A stretch of DNA of 64,000 bases from Blastomonas sp. (lineage in GTDB: Bacteria; Pseudomonadota; Alphaproteobacteria; Sphingomonadales; Sphingomonadaceae). How positions within the stretch are numbered: the stretch's first letter is position 1; every line of letters starts with the position of its first letter. Below, in pieces: positions 1-8,653 of this stretch. The notes under the pieces were generated by a model. It was not told the DNA's origin. It made no database searches and was given only the letters and a program-made list of their open reading frames with translations. The stretch covers positions 1-64,000 of the forward strand of contig NZ_JAUCZC010000004.1 of the NCBI RefSeq assembly GCF_030373265.1, read 5' to 3'. The position numbers were made by a program, and so were the translations under genes.

Positions 1-130
1 TCAGGTACAGCGTACCGATGTCCTTGTGGTTGGTCGACATGAACCAGCGCTGGAAGAACGCGGGCTTGTGGTCGTCATGCGCATGATCGTGGTCATGCAG
101 ATCGGCCGGGTTGGCTGCAATCGTGGTCAT
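1..130 (-). CDS. ctaD: Cytochrome c oxidase subunit I, N-terminal end (partial)
   Basis: This is the start of the haem-copper oxidase catalytic subunit, an inner-membrane protein that reduces O2 to water at the haem a3-CuB site. Only the first 43 codons lie in the window; the gene runs off the left edge. The start is the ATG at 130-128. The N-terminus is His/Asp-rich ([13 protein letters not shown]) and is followed by [15 protein letters not shown], the near-invariant lead into the first helix of subunit I. It lies 15 bp downstream of coxB on the same strand, as in many alphaproteobacterial cox operons. Identification is firm despite truncation. Confidence 0.95.
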   Translation of the reverse strand, partial: MTTIAANPADLHDHDHAHDDHKPAFFQRWFMSTNHKDIGTLYL

Positions 131-145
131 GGTGTTGCCCTGTCC

Positions 146-1207
146 TTACTGAGCGGCTGCCGGAGCGGTGGCGACTGCGCCTTCCGCTGCGGGAATATCG
201 GTTGCGGCTGCCGGAACTGCGGCAGGTGTTGCGGCGGCGACTTCATCACCCTGGACGGTGCCGCCCTGCGAACGAACCCAGGCATCGAACTTCGCGCGTG
301 GCAGAGCCTCGACCGCGATCGGCATGAAGCCGTGGCGCGCGCCGCACAGTTCGGAGCACTGGCCGTAATAGACGCCCGGCTCCTTGATGATCAGCATCTT
401 CTCGTTCGAACGGCCCGGAACCGAGTCCATCTTGAACCAGAGCGACGGCACCGCGAAGCTGTGGATCACGTCCGAAGCGGTGGTGATGATGCGGATCGGT
501 TCACCGGCGGGAACAACCATGCGGTTGTCGACGGCAAGCTGGTAAGGCTCACCGCGCTGGATCGCCTCTTCTTCCGGCAGCATGTTGGAAATGACTTCGA
601 AGTCGCCGTTATCGGGATAGTTGTAACCCCAATACCACTGGTAGCCCGTCACCTTGACGGTCACAGCGGATGCGGGCGCAGGCTTGTACTGCTTGGCGAG
701 CAGGTCGATCGAGGGAACCGCGACACCCACCAGGATGAGCACCGGAACCAGCGTCCAGATCACTTCGATGGTGGTGTTGTGGGTCACGCGCGATGCGACC
801 GGGTTTGCCGCCGCGCGATAGCGGATGACGATCCACAGCAGCAGACCCAGCACCAGCAGCGAGATCGCCACGATGATCGGCAGCAGCACGACGGTATCGA
901 GCCAATAGGCATATTCGCCCAGTTCCGAATACTGGTCCTGGAAATCGATTCCCTTGTCGACCGGCATGCCCTTGCCCGGGGTCGGTGCCATCGGGGTGTA
1001 GCTCGAATCGAGCGCTCCGGCTGCGGCTGCGTCTGCCGTGGCGGCGTCCGCAGGGGTCGCAGCAGCGGCGGCTTCAGGCGCAACCTGCGTGCTGGGGGCT
1101 GGTGCCGCAACCGGCGGAGCCGGCGGCGTCTGGGCCAAGGCCAGCGGCGCGGTTACGAGAACAAGGGCTGCGAAACCGATAGATTTCGTCCAAGATGCGA
1201 ACGCCAT
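146..1207 (-). CDS. coxB: Cytochrome c oxidase subunit II
   Basis: Subunit II takes electrons from cytochrome c through its binuclear CuA centre and passes them to subunit I. The 353-residue product has a signal-like N-terminus (to about residue 26), an Ala/Pro-rich linker, two membrane helices (about 104-129 and 146-170) and a periplasmic cupredoxin domain. The CuA ligands are visible as C284, E286, C288, H292 and M295 in QCSELCGARHGFM, with H249 upstream; the aromatic patch QWYWGYNYPD is at 190-199. A low-complexity Ala/Pro tail follows residue 325. I place the start at ATG 1207 (MAFASWTK) rather than 30 bases upstream because it gives a clean signal sequence. ctaD follows 15 bp downstream. 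Confidence 0.97.
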   Translation of the reverse strand: MAFASWTKSIGFAALVLVTAPLALAQTPPAPPVAAPAPSTQVAPEAAAAATPADAATADAAAAGALDSSYTPMAPTPGKGMPVDKGIDFQDQYSELGEYAYWLDTVVLLPIIVAISLLVLGLLLWIVIRYRAAANPVASRVTHNTTIEVIWTLVPVLILVGVAVPSIDLLAKQYKPAPASAVTVKVTGYQWYWGYNYPDNGDFEVISNMLPEEEAIQRGEPYQLAVDNRMVVPAGEPIRIITTASDVIHSFAVPSLWFKMDSVPGRSNEKMLIIKEPGVYYGQCSELCGARHGFMPIAVEALPRAKFDAWVRSQGGTVQGDEVAAATPAAVPAAATDIPAAEGAVATAPAAAQ

Positions 1208-1404
1208 TCGTAGAATGTCCCTGTATGGGCAGGGCATCCGTCCACGTCCCGTAGCGCCGGATCACTGCCGTGTTTGCGTCATAGCTAACCGTGCCTATAC
1301 GCAGGCTTGCCGCCAGTCTCAAGCCAATCTAGGGATATTTTTTGTGCACATGCGCATGCCCGTCCCCCAGGGCCGAAACGACGCTACGTAAAAGGCTTGA
1401 TACC

Positions 1405-1998
1405 ATGCAGGAAGAAGAGATTCTGGCAGAATTCCGCGCCAGCCAGGCGCTGCTGGAAGGGCATTTCATATTGTCGTCCGGTCTGCACAGTGCGCATTAC
1501 CTGCAATGCGCGCGCGTGTTGATGGACCCGATGCGTGCCTCGCGGCTAGCCAGTGCGCTCGCCAGCCGGATGCCGCGCGACGTGCGAGGCCAGATCGAGG
1601 TGGTCGTCTCGCCCGCGATGGGCGGACTGATCATAGGGCATGAAATGGGCCGCGCACTGGGCGTCGAGGCGATGTTCGTCGAACGCCCCACCGGCACCTT
1701 CGAGCTGCGCCGTGGCTTTGCGATCAAGCCCGGGCAGAAGGTGCTGCTGATGGAAGACGTCGTCACCACCGGCCTGTCTTCGCGCGAAGCGATCGCGGCG
1801 GTGAACGCCGCGGGCGGCGATGTCATCGCGGCAGGCGCGCTGGTCGACCGTTCAGCGGGCGAGGTTTCGCTGGGTGTTCCGTTCTACCCGCTGATCTCGC
1901 TCAATTTCCCGAGCTTCGCCGCAGATGCCCTGCCCCCCGAACTCGCCGCGACCCCAGCGATCAAACCTGGAAGCCGCAAGGAGCCCGAGGCGGCATGA
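1405..1998 (+). CDS. pyrE: Orotate phosphoribosyltransferase
   Basis: It converts orotate and PRPP to orotidine 5'-phosphate in de novo pyrimidine synthesis, in the cytosol. The 197-residue product has the type I PRTase fold: an N-terminal hood with FILSSGLHSAHYLQC (21-35) and the PRPP-binding loop VLLMEDVVTTG (113-123), where the paired acidic residues ED and TTG contact the ribose and pyrophosphate. The start at ATG 1405 (MQEEEILAEF) is preferred over an in-frame ATG at 1342, which would add an unlikely Cys/Pro-rich extension. The stop overlaps the pdxJ start (ATGA), so the two are probably translationally coupled at the head of pyrE-pdxJ-acpS-lepB. Confidence 0.95.
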   Translation: MQEEEILAEFRASQALLEGHFILSSGLHSAHYLQCARVLMDPMRASRLASALASRMPRDVRGQIEVVVSPAMGGLIIGHEMGRALGVEAMFVERPTGTFELRRGFAIKPGQKVLLMEDVVTTGLSSREAIAAVNAAGGDVIAAGALVDRSAGEVSLGVPFYPLISLNFPSFAADALPPELAATPAIKPGSRKEPEAA

Positions 1999-2735
1999 CT
2001 CAGCACCTGCGCCTAGGCGTCAATATCGACCACGTCGCTACCATCCGCAACGCGCGCGGCGGCGATCACCCCGATCCGATGCGGGCCGTCAAAATCGTGC
2101 AGGAAGCGGGCGGCGACGGCATCACGGTGCATCTGCGCGAGGACCGGCGGCACATCCGCGACAGCGATCTCGACACGATCATGGCGGGCGCCACCCTGCC
2201 GATCAATCTGGAGATGGCCGCGACCGAGGAAATGCTGCAGATCGCGCTGCGCCACAAACCGCACGCGGCGTGCATCGTGCCCGAAAAGCGCGAGGAACGC
2301 ACCACCGAGGGCGGGCTGGACGCGGCAGGACTGCACAACACCCTCACGCCGATCGTCGGTCGCCTTACCGATGCCGGTATCCGCGTCAGCCTGTTCATCG
2401 AGCCCGACGCCCGCCAGATCGACGCTGCGATGCGGCTGGGCGCACCGGTGGTCGAACTCCACACCGGGCGCTATGCGCATCTGTGGCTGGACAACGACAG
2501 TGCCGGGATCGAGGCTGAGCTCAAGCGCATCGCCGATGCCGCGGCGCTGGCCACCAAGAACGGCATCGAGCCGCATGCGGGCCACGGCCTGACCTTCGAC
2601 AACGTCCAGCCGATCGCCGCGATTCCCCAGCTCGCCGAGCTCAACATCGGGCATTACCTGATCGGCGAGGCGATCTTCGATGGCCTCGAGGCAAGCATCC
2701 GCCGGATGCGGCAATTGATGGATGAGGCGCGGTGA
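1995..2735 (+). CDS. pdxJ: Pyridoxine 5'-phosphate synthase
   Basis: PdxJ condenses 1-deoxyxylulose 5-phosphate with 3-amino-1-hydroxyacetone phosphate to give pyridoxine 5'-phosphate, the last ring-forming step of DXP-dependent vitamin B6 synthesis. The 246-residue protein is full length for the family. It opens with LGVNIDHVATIRNARGG, the substrate-binding N-terminus, then GGDGITVHLREDRRHIRD, ending with the C-terminal barrel signature HAGHGLTF and LNIGHYLIGEA. It starts inside the pyrE stop codon (ATGA overlap). A 150-bp gap filled by an inverted-repeat element separates it from acpS. Confidence 0.97.
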   Translation: MTQHLRLGVNIDHVATIRNARGGDHPDPMRAVKIVQEAGGDGITVHLREDRRHIRDSDLDTIMAGATLPINLEMAATEEMLQIALRHKPHAACIVPEKREERTTEGGLDAAGLHNTLTPIVGRLTDAGIRVSLFIEPDARQIDAAMRLGAPVVELHTGRYAHLWLDNDSAGIEAELKRIADAAALATKNGIEPHAGHGLTFDNVQPIAAIPQLAELNIGHYLIGEAIFDGLEASIRRMRQLMDEAR

Positions 2736-2768
2736 GTCTCGCAACGATGAAGACAGCCGCCCCCAATA

Positions 2769-2884
2769 GCCCTCTCCCCTTGAGGGGAGAGGGAAGAGCC
2801 GCGCAGCGGCGAAGGGAGAGGGGAAATCCGCCAATGCTGGCGCATGCCCCTCTCCCAACCCTCTCCCCTGAAGGGGAGAGGGCT
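2769..2884. repeat. Three-hairpin intergenic repeat element
   Basis: Almost the whole pdxJ-acpS gap is a palindromic element. A left hairpin has arms CCCTCTCCCC (2770-2779) and GGGGAGAGGG (2784-2793) around TTGA. A middle pair has GGGAGAGGGG (2814-2823) and CCCCTCTCCC (2847-2856) around a 23-nt loop. A right hairpin has CCCTCTCCCC (2859-2868) and GGGGAGAGGG (2873-2882) around TGAA. All stems are perfect 10-mers. It looks like a REP/MITE-type element inserted within the operon; whether it recurs in the genome cannot be seen here. Confidence 0.85.
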
Positions 2885-2886
2885 TC
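2859..2886 (+). promoter_or_regulatory. Hairpin sequestering the acpS ribosome-binding site
   Basis: A perfect 10-bp stem with a TGAA tetraloop (2859-2882) contains the only plausible Shine-Dalgarno for acpS in its 3' arm, 4 nt before the ATG at 2887. This is seen directly. That it lowers translation initiation is inference from general RNA structure rules; ribosomes arriving from pdxJ could also open it. Confidence 0.5.
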
Positions 2887-3291
2887 ATGATCATCGGCTT
2901 GGGCTCTGACCTGTGCAATATCGAGCGGATCCAGAAGTCGCTCGAGCGCTTTGGCGCGCGGTTCGAGAGCCGCGTGTTCACCGAAACCGAGCAGGCCAAG
3001 GCCGCGCGGCGTCCTTTCACCAAGGCGGGAACGCTCGCCAAACGCTTTGCCGCCAAGGAGGCATTTTCCAAGGCGGTGGGAACCGGGTTCAAGGCAGGCG
3101 TGTTCATGAAGGACATCGGCGTCGTCAATGCTCCGTCAGGCGCGCCGACCCTGAAACTCACCGGGGGAGCGAAGGCGCGGCTGGACAGCATGATTCCCGC
3201 GGGCCATAGCGCCTTCATTCATCTGACGCTCACCGATGATCATCCATGGGCTCAGGCATTCGTGATCATCGAGGCGCGGCCCATTGACTGA
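2887..3291 (+). CDS. acpS: Holo-[acyl-carrier-protein] synthase
   Basis: AcpS transfers the 4'-phosphopantetheine arm of CoA to a serine of apo-ACP, activating it for fatty-acid synthesis. The 134-residue protein shows both family motifs: [12 protein letters not shown] near the N-terminus (metal-binding Asp) and [16 protein letters not shown] (residues about 56-71, with the catalytic-site Glu). Length is normal. The Shine-Dalgarno sequence (gggag) lies wholly within the 3' arm of a perfect 10-bp hairpin ending 4 nt before the ATG, so translation may be restrained by that structure. The stop overlaps the lepB TTG start. Confidence 0.96.
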   Translation: MIIGLGSDLCNIERIQKSLERFGARFESRVFTETEQAKAARRPFTKAGTLAKRFAAKEAFSKAVGTGFKAGVFMKDIGVVNAPSGAPTLKLTGGAKARLDSMIPAGHSAFIHLTLTDDHPWAQAFVIIEARPID

Positions 3292-4207
3292 TACTCCCCC
3301 GCCCGGCCCGGACCCGAAAGACAGCTCTATGGCACCCGAAGCTTCCGACGCCGCGATTGAAGCGGATACTGCGCGCCACCGTCCGGCCGACGAAGAGCAC
3401 AAGCCGATCAACTGGTTCGAGGAAATCCGCGGGCTGTTCCTGTTGTTGCTCGCGGTGCTGGCTTTCCATTCGCTGGTCGCCAAGCCCTTTTATATACCGA
3501 CCATGTCGATGATGCCCAATCTGCTGGTCGGCGACCGGCTGGTGGTCAGCAAATATCCTTATGGCTGGTCATGGGTCTCGGTGTCGTTCCACCTGCTGCC
3601 CCCCATGAAGGGCCGGATCATGGGATCGACCCCGGAATATGGCGATATCGTCATCGCAACGCCCCAGGGCGCCAGCGCCGACTATATCAAGCGCGTCATC
3701 GGTCGCCCCGGCGACACCATCGAGGTGCGCTCGGGCCGAGTGATCCTGAATGGTGAGGAAGTCGTGCGCTCGGTGCAGCCCAACATGCTGCTGCCGGTGG
3801 ACATCAACTCGCCATGCAACGCCAGCGACTTTCCGATGCTCAAGATGCGCGGCGCGGATGGCAAGTTCTATTGCGAGCTGCCGATCATCCGCGAGACGCT
3901 GCCCAACGGCGTGTCGTACAACACGATCGACCTGGGTCCCGACTATCCGCTCGACAATTACGGGCCGTACACCGTGCCCGCTGGCCATATCTTCCTGATG
4001 GGCGACAACCGCGACCGCAGCGCCGACAGCCGCGCTACCCGCGAGGAACTGGGCCTGGGCGGCGCGGTGCCGCTCGAAAACATCGGCGGCCGCGCGGAGA
4101 TCGTTACGTTCTCGCTCGACGGCAGCACCAACTGGAACCCTGTCAGCTGGTGGGAGTCGCTTCGCGGAGAACGCGCCGGAACCAGCCTGCGCGCCGACAA
4201 GGACTGA
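3284..4207 (+). CDS. lepB: Signal peptidase I
   Basis: LepB is the inner-membrane serine protease that removes Sec and Tat signal peptides. One membrane helix (about residues 48-66, [20 protein letters not shown]) is followed by box [15 protein letters not shown] with the catalytic Ser75, box [12 protein letters not shown] with the general-base Lys136, and box [13 protein letters not shown] near residue 245. The long open frame starts at TTG 3284, which overlaps the acpS stop; the ATG at 3329 (MAPEASDA) is an alternative that removes a Pro-rich 15-residue leader. About 307 residues is typical. It closes the pyrE-pdxJ-acpS-lepB run. Confidence 0.94.
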   Translation: MTDTPPPGPDPKDSSMAPEASDAAIEADTARHRPADEEHKPINWFEEIRGLFLLLLAVLAFHSLVAKPFYIPTMSMMPNLLVGDRLVVSKYPYGWSWVSVSFHLLPPMKGRIMGSTPEYGDIVIATPQGASADYIKRVIGRPGDTIEVRSGRVILNGEEVVRSVQPNMLLPVDINSPCNASDFPMLKMRGADGKFYCELPIIRETLPNGVSYNTIDLGPDYPLDNYGPYTVPAGHIFLMGDNRDRSADSRATREELGLGGAVPLENIGGRAEIVTFSLDGSTNWNPVSWWESLRGERAGTSLRADKD

Positions 4208-4315
4208 TCCTTTACGGGAACCAGCCTGCACACCGAGCGTGATAGGGGCGCAAGGCGCGTTCTCGCGCGGCCTCGTGCCGACCAACGATTCCCGTTATCC
4301 TCATGCAGCTACAGG

Positions 4316-5458
4316 ATGCTCGCCATGGCCGACCCGTCTGCCAGCCCTTCCGAAATGCCCCCTGAAACTCCGGGCCCGGCAGAAATGCGCGACCCGATGG
4401 TACGCGCCGAGTTCAAACGTGCGCTGATCTGGGTATCGGTGGTGATCGGCGCGGCGCTGATCGCGCTGCTCGCTCAGCCCATCCTGCTGATCGTCGGCGG
4501 TGTGGTGGTGGCATGCATGCTCGATGGCGGCACGCGGCTGCTGGGGCGGGTGCTGCCGATCGCGCGCGGCTACCGCCTGACGCTGGTGCTGCTCGCGGTG
4601 GTTGCGTTCATCGGCTGGGTCGCGGCATTCGCAGGCTCCGAGATCGCCGAACAGGCCGCTCAGCTGCCCGCCGTGATCGAATTCCAGATCGACCGGATCA
4701 GCAACCTCGCCGCGCGCTACCAGATCACCGCAGGCGCCGACGACCTCAGCTCGCTCGCCGGTCAGGCAATGTCGAGCCTGGGCCAGGTCACCATGGCAGT
4801 GACCTCGGTGATCGGCGGGATCGCCAGCCTGGCGATGATCTGCGTGCTCGGCATCTTCATCGCCGCCGAGCCCCGGCTGTACGAGCGCGGCTTTGCCTGG
4901 ATGCTGCCGATGGCCGAGCGCGGCCATTTCTACGGCACGCTCGAAAAGATCGGCTGGACGCTGCGCCGCCTGCTGGCGGGGCGGCTGCTCGGAATGTTCA
5001 TCGAGGGCGTCGGCACCTGGGCGCTACTCGCGATCGGTGGCGTACCGATGGCGGCGCTGCTCGGACTGCTGACCGGGATACTGGCGTTTCTGCCGAATAT
5101 CGGCGCGATCATCTCGGGCGTTCTGATCGTCTCGGTCGGCTTTGCATCGGGCACCGGCACCGGGATCTTCGCGCTGTTCGTCTATCTCGCAGTGCAGGCG
5201 ATCGACGGCTATGTCATCGTTCCGATGGTCGCCAAAAAGGCGGTCGACCTTGCCCCCGCATTGGTGCTGGGCGCACAGATCATCATGGGCGCGCTGTTCG
5301 GCATCCTCGGGCTGGCGCTGGCCGACCCGATCGTCGCGATGATCAAGGTCGCGCTCGAACGCCGGTCGGCGCGCACCGCGCAAAAAGCGGCGGCTGGCGC
5401 CACCCCGGGGCTGTTGCTGGGATCGAGCAGCGCAGCGACTGCCCCGCCAACTCGGTAA
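4316..5458 (+). CDS. AI-2E family transporter (PerM-type permease)
   Basis: A polytopic inner-membrane protein of the AI-2E/UPF0118 family. Members include TqsA-type exporters and Na+/H+ antiporters, so the substrate cannot be named from sequence. Two or three N-terminal helices (about residues 40-115), a soluble middle region, and a C-terminal bundle (about 220-345) with the family signature GILAFLPNIGAIISG. The C-terminus ends in a Ser/Ala-rich tail. A second start (MADPS, ATG 4325) is nearly as good as the first ATG at 4316. It sits 108 bp after lepB on the same strand and could be co-transcribed or have its own promoter. Confidence 0.85.
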   Translation: MLAMADPSASPSEMPPETPGPAEMRDPMVRAEFKRALIWVSVVIGAALIALLAQPILLIVGGVVVACMLDGGTRLLGRVLPIARGYRLTLVLLAVVAFIGWVAAFAGSEIAEQAAQLPAVIEFQIDRISNLAARYQITAGADDLSSLAGQAMSSLGQVTMAVTSVIGGIASLAMICVLGIFIAAEPRLYERGFAWMLPMAERGHFYGTLEKIGWTLRRLLAGRLLGMFIEGVGTWALLAIGGVPMAALLGLLTGILAFLPNIGAIISGVLIVSVGFASGTGTGIFALFVYLAVQAIDGYVIVPMVAKKAVDLAPALVLGAQIIMGALFGILGLALADPIVAMIKVALERRSARTAQKAAAGATPGLLLGSSSAATAPPTR

Positions 5459-5467
5459 CTGCGGTGC

Positions 5468-6261
5468 CTAAAGCTTGCGCTTGGCGAGCAGCATCTCGGC
5501 GATCTTGTAGGTGCGCTCGTTGTCGACATCGACAGCATACGCGCCTTCGGTCAGCACAAACGCGCGAACCTTGACCTTGAACCGGCGAGAGATCGCCGTC
5601 ATGGCGCCGTTGACGGTCGACCAGCCCAGCCGGAAGCGGATCAGGTTCCACACCCCGAACGCGCTGGCGATGCGACCGACGTTCTTCATGAATTGCCCGC
5701 CTTGGCGAAACGCCTCGGCGGCCCGGAACGATGCGGCATCGCGCAGCCAATACGTGTTGCAGTTGGCGATGGCCATGTCGCTGAACTCGTAGAAGTTGCG
5801 CTGCGCTTCGGGATGTTCGGCAAGGATCGACGATTTCTCGGCGATGGCGAGCACGGCACCCGCCCCATCGCGCATGCCGAAGTCATGGATGCTGCGGATT
5901 TGCTCGGCGGTGACCAGCACATTGTCGCCGGTGGTGATCAGCATGGGGAAAGGATTGCCCGCCTGCTCGATCACCGCCTCGATGCTCTCGACGATGCCGT
6001 CGCGTGACACGCACATGTGCAACCGCCCGGCAGCGGTCAGTTCGGCGACCGCGGGGATATCCGCGATAACGCAGGATCGTGGATCGATACCCAGATAGCA
6101 CTTTCGGGCCATGCATCCCGAACCCCCTCGAGCACCCACTGCAGCAAAGGCTTGCCCTGTATCGGAACATTGCACTTGTGCGTGACGCCCGCGGCCTTGG
6201 CCAAGGGATCGAGCTTGCCATCGCGCTTGCCTGCAAGAATGAGAATGGTGGGCGATGCCAT
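5468..6261 (-). pseudogene. MobA-like nucleotidyltransferase, interrupted by a frameshift
   Basis: Two frames together encode one NTP-transferase. From ATG 6261 the N-terminal frame reads MASPTILILAGKRDGK, then VTHKCNVPIQGKPLLQWVLEG, the nucleotide-binding start of the MobA/GT-A fold, and continues to ESAIWVSIHDP before running into a stop at 6037. The continuation is in another frame: VIADIPAVAELTAAGRL, then MLITTGDNVLVTAEQI (metal-binding region) to the natural end at 5468. The switch must fall near 6070-6095, in the quasi-repeat ggatcgtggatcgat. A repaired product would be about 264 residues, normal for the family. Either a real one-base indel or a sequence error. It lies convergent with the permease and divergent from hom. 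Confidence 0.75.
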
Positions 6262-6399
6262 GCGGCGAACCTTTCGTGCGACCTTGGTGTGCGCGCGCCT
6301 ATAGAGCGGGTTCGTGACGGCAACAACCCGCCTCCCTCTTCCCTTTGACGCACCACACGCTAAGGACTGGCAGAGATTGCAACGCTGGGGGACGTCTTG

Positions 6400-7704
6400 A
6401 TGGGTGAAACGCTGAACATCGCGCTGGTCGGTCTGGGGACTGTCGGCGCAGGCGTGGTCCGGCTGCTTGAAGAGAATGCGGCGCTGATCGCGCGGCGCGC
6501 AGGCAAACCGATTCGCGTTGCCGCGATCACCGCGCGCGACCGGTCCAAGGATCGCGGCGTCGACCTCTCGGCCTATGAGTGGGTCGACGACATGGGCGAA
6601 TTCGCCACCCGTCCCGACATCGACGTGGTGGTGGAACTCATCGGCGGCGCGGACGGCCCGGCGCTGACGCTGGCCAAGGAAAGCATCGCGGGCGGCAAGG
6701 CGTTCGTCACCGCCAACAAGGCAATGGTCGCGCATCACGGCCTGGATCTCGCCCAGCGCGCCGAGACCGCCGGGCTGGCGTTCAAATACGAAGCCGCGGT
6801 CGCCGGCGGCATCCCGGTGATCAAGGGGCTGCGCGAAGGCGCGGCGGCCAACCGGCTTGAGCGGGTCTATGGCATTCTCAACGGAACCTGCAATTTCATC
6901 CTGTCCGCGATGGAAAAGACCGGGCAGGATTTTGCCGACGTGCTCGCCGAAGCGCAGGCGCGCGGCTTTGCTGAAGCCGACCCCAGCTTCGACATCGATG
7001 GCGTCGATGCCGCACACAAGCTCTCGATCCTCGCCGCGCTCGCTTTTGGCACCCAGCTCGATTTCGAGGGGATCGAGCGCAGCGGCATCCGCAAGATCCT
7101 GTCCGCCGACATCGCCCAGGCTGACACATTGGGCTATCGCATCCGGCTGATCGGCATGGCCGAGATCGACGGCAGCAATGGTGACGCCCGGTTGTTCCAG
7201 CGCGTCCACCCCTATCTGGTGCCCAAGAATCATCCGCTGGCGCATGTCGATGGGTCCACCAACGCGGTGGTGGCCGAGGGCAACTTCTCCGGCAGGCTGC
7301 TGTTCCAGGGCGCAGGTGCCGGCGATGGCCCGACCGCCAGCGCGGTGGTTGCCGATCTGATCGACATCGCCCGCGGCGAAATCGGCCCCGCCTTCTCGAT
7401 GCCGGTGCGCGAGCTCGAACAGATGAACCGCGCCGAAACCGGACACCGGATCGGCAAATGCTATCTGCGCTTCGAGGTCGCCGACCGGCCCGGCGTGCTC
7501 GCCGAGATCACCGCCGCGATGCGCGATGCCGGGGTGTCGATCGAGAGCCTGATCCAGAAGGGCCGCAGCCCCAATGGCAGCGTGCTGGTCGCCATGGTCA
7601 CGCATGAGGGACCCGAAAGCGCGGTTGCTGCAACCATTTCGGCGCTCAACGGTTCCCCCAGCCTGCACGCGGAGCCCCTCGTGATCCACATTTTGGGAGA
7701 CTGA
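6400..7704 (+). CDS. hom: Homoserine dehydrogenase
   Basis: It reduces aspartate semialdehyde to homoserine with NAD(P)H, the branch point to threonine and methionine. The 434-residue protein has an N-terminal Rossmann motif (VGLGTVGAGVVRLL), a catalytic domain with EAAVAGGIPVIK and GILNGTCNFILSAM, and a C-terminal ACT regulatory domain (YLRFEVADRPGVLAEI, about residues 350-430), which usually mediates threonine feedback. I start at ATG 6400 (MGETLNIAL), with gggggac 8 nt upstream, rather than the TTG one codon earlier. DUF808 follows 4 bp later. Confidence 0.96.
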   Translation: MGETLNIALVGLGTVGAGVVRLLEENAALIARRAGKPIRVAAITARDRSKDRGVDLSAYEWVDDMGEFATRPDIDVVVELIGGADGPALTLAKESIAGGKAFVTANKAMVAHHGLDLAQRAETAGLAFKYEAAVAGGIPVIKGLREGAAANRLERVYGILNGTCNFILSAMEKTGQDFADVLAEAQARGFAEADPSFDIDGVDAAHKLSILAALAFGTQLDFEGIERSGIRKILSADIAQADTLGYRIRLIGMAEIDGSNGDARLFQRVHPYLVPKNHPLAHVDGSTNAVVAEGNFSGRLLFQGAGAGDGPTASAVVADLIDIARGEIGPAFSMPVRELEQMNRAETGHRIGKCYLRFEVADRPGVLAEITAAMRDAGVSIESLIQKGRSPNGSVLVAMVTHEGPESAVAATISALNGSPSLHAEPLVIHILGD

Positions 7705-7708
7705 CCCC

Positions 7709-8644
7709 ATGCCATCCGGCCTTGCCGCCCTCCTGGACGATGTTGCGGCGCTGACGCGGCTGGCGGCCGTATCGCTCGACGATGTTGGCGCTGCCTCCGC
7801 CAAGGCTGGTAGCAAGGCGATGGGCGTGGTGGTCGATGACGCTGCGGTCACCCCGCAATATGTCACCGATTTCAAGCCCGAGCGCGAACTGCCGGTGATC
7901 TGGCGGATCGCGAAAGGTTCGCTGTTCAACAAGTTCGTCATTCTGCTGCCCATCGGCCTGCTGCTCAGCGCCTTTCTGCCCTGGGCGATCACGCCGATCC
8001 TGATGCTGGGCGGGCTCTACCTGTGCTTCGAGGGTGCCGAGAAAGTCATCCACGCCTTCGGCAACTCCCACGAAGTTGCCGAGGACGTCGCGCAGGTGCA
8101 GGACATGTTCGCGCTGGAGAACGAGCGGGTGAGCGGCGCGGTGCGCACCGACCTGATCCTGTCGGCCGAGATCATGGCGATTGCCTTGTCAGAAGTTGCG
8201 ACACGTCCGATCGCGATTCAGGCGGTGGTTCTGGCAATTGTCGGGCTTGTGATCACCATCGGCGTCTATGGTGCGGTGGCGCTGATCGTTAAGATGGACG
8301 ATTTCGGCCTGCACCTGGCACAGCGCCCCTCGGCGGCGCTGCAGGGCTTCGGCCGCGGCCTGGTCAAGGCGATGCCGGTTGTCATGTCGGCGCTGTCGAT
8401 CATCGGCACGGCTGCGATGATCTGGGTCGGCGGGCAGATCATCATCCATGGCCTAGCGGTGTTCGGCATCGCCGGCCCCGAGCACCTTATCCACGATATC
8501 GCGGTGGCTGCAGGCGCAGCCGTCCCGGCTGTCAGCGGCTTGGTCACGTGGCTGGTCGGCGCGATCGGCGCGGGCATTGTCGGATTGATCCTGGGCAGCA
8601 TCATCGCGCTGGTGGTCAAGGCGCTGCCAGGCAAGGCGCACTGA
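7709..8644 (+). CDS. DUF808 family inner-membrane protein (YedI-like)
   Basis: A 311-residue membrane protein of the DUF808 family; function unknown. The hallmark N-terminus SGLAALLDDVAALTRLAAVS is followed by KAMGVVVDDAAVTPQYV, then several hydrophobic helices: about 75-110 (FVILLPIGLLLSAFLPW), 170-195, 225-250 and 265-305. A short charged block between the first and second groups (about 110-140) is probably cytosolic. It starts 4 bp after hom with gggag upstream of the ATG, so the two are probably one transcript, though no functional link is known. It converges with the GNAT gene downstream. Confidence 0.88.
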   Translation: MPSGLAALLDDVAALTRLAAVSLDDVGAASAKAGSKAMGVVVDDAAVTPQYVTDFKPERELPVIWRIAKGSLFNKFVILLPIGLLLSAFLPWAITPILMLGGLYLCFEGAEKVIHAFGNSHEVAEDVAQVQDMFALENERVSGAVRTDLILSAEIMAIALSEVATRPIAIQAVVLAIVGLVITIGVYGAVALIVKMDDFGLHLAQRPSAALQGFGRGLVKAMPVVMSALSIIGTAAMIWVGGQIIIHGLAVFGIAGPEHLIHDIAVAAGAAVPAVSGLVTWLVGAIGAGIVGLILGSIIALVVKALPGKAH

Positions 8645-8653
8645 CGGGGCTGG

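Noticed and set aside
6037-7992. A 651-codon open frame on the minus strand across hom
   Set aside because: It is the antisense shadow of homoserine dehydrogenase; only the last 74 codons (6261 onward) are real and belong to the frameshifted nucleotidyltransferase.
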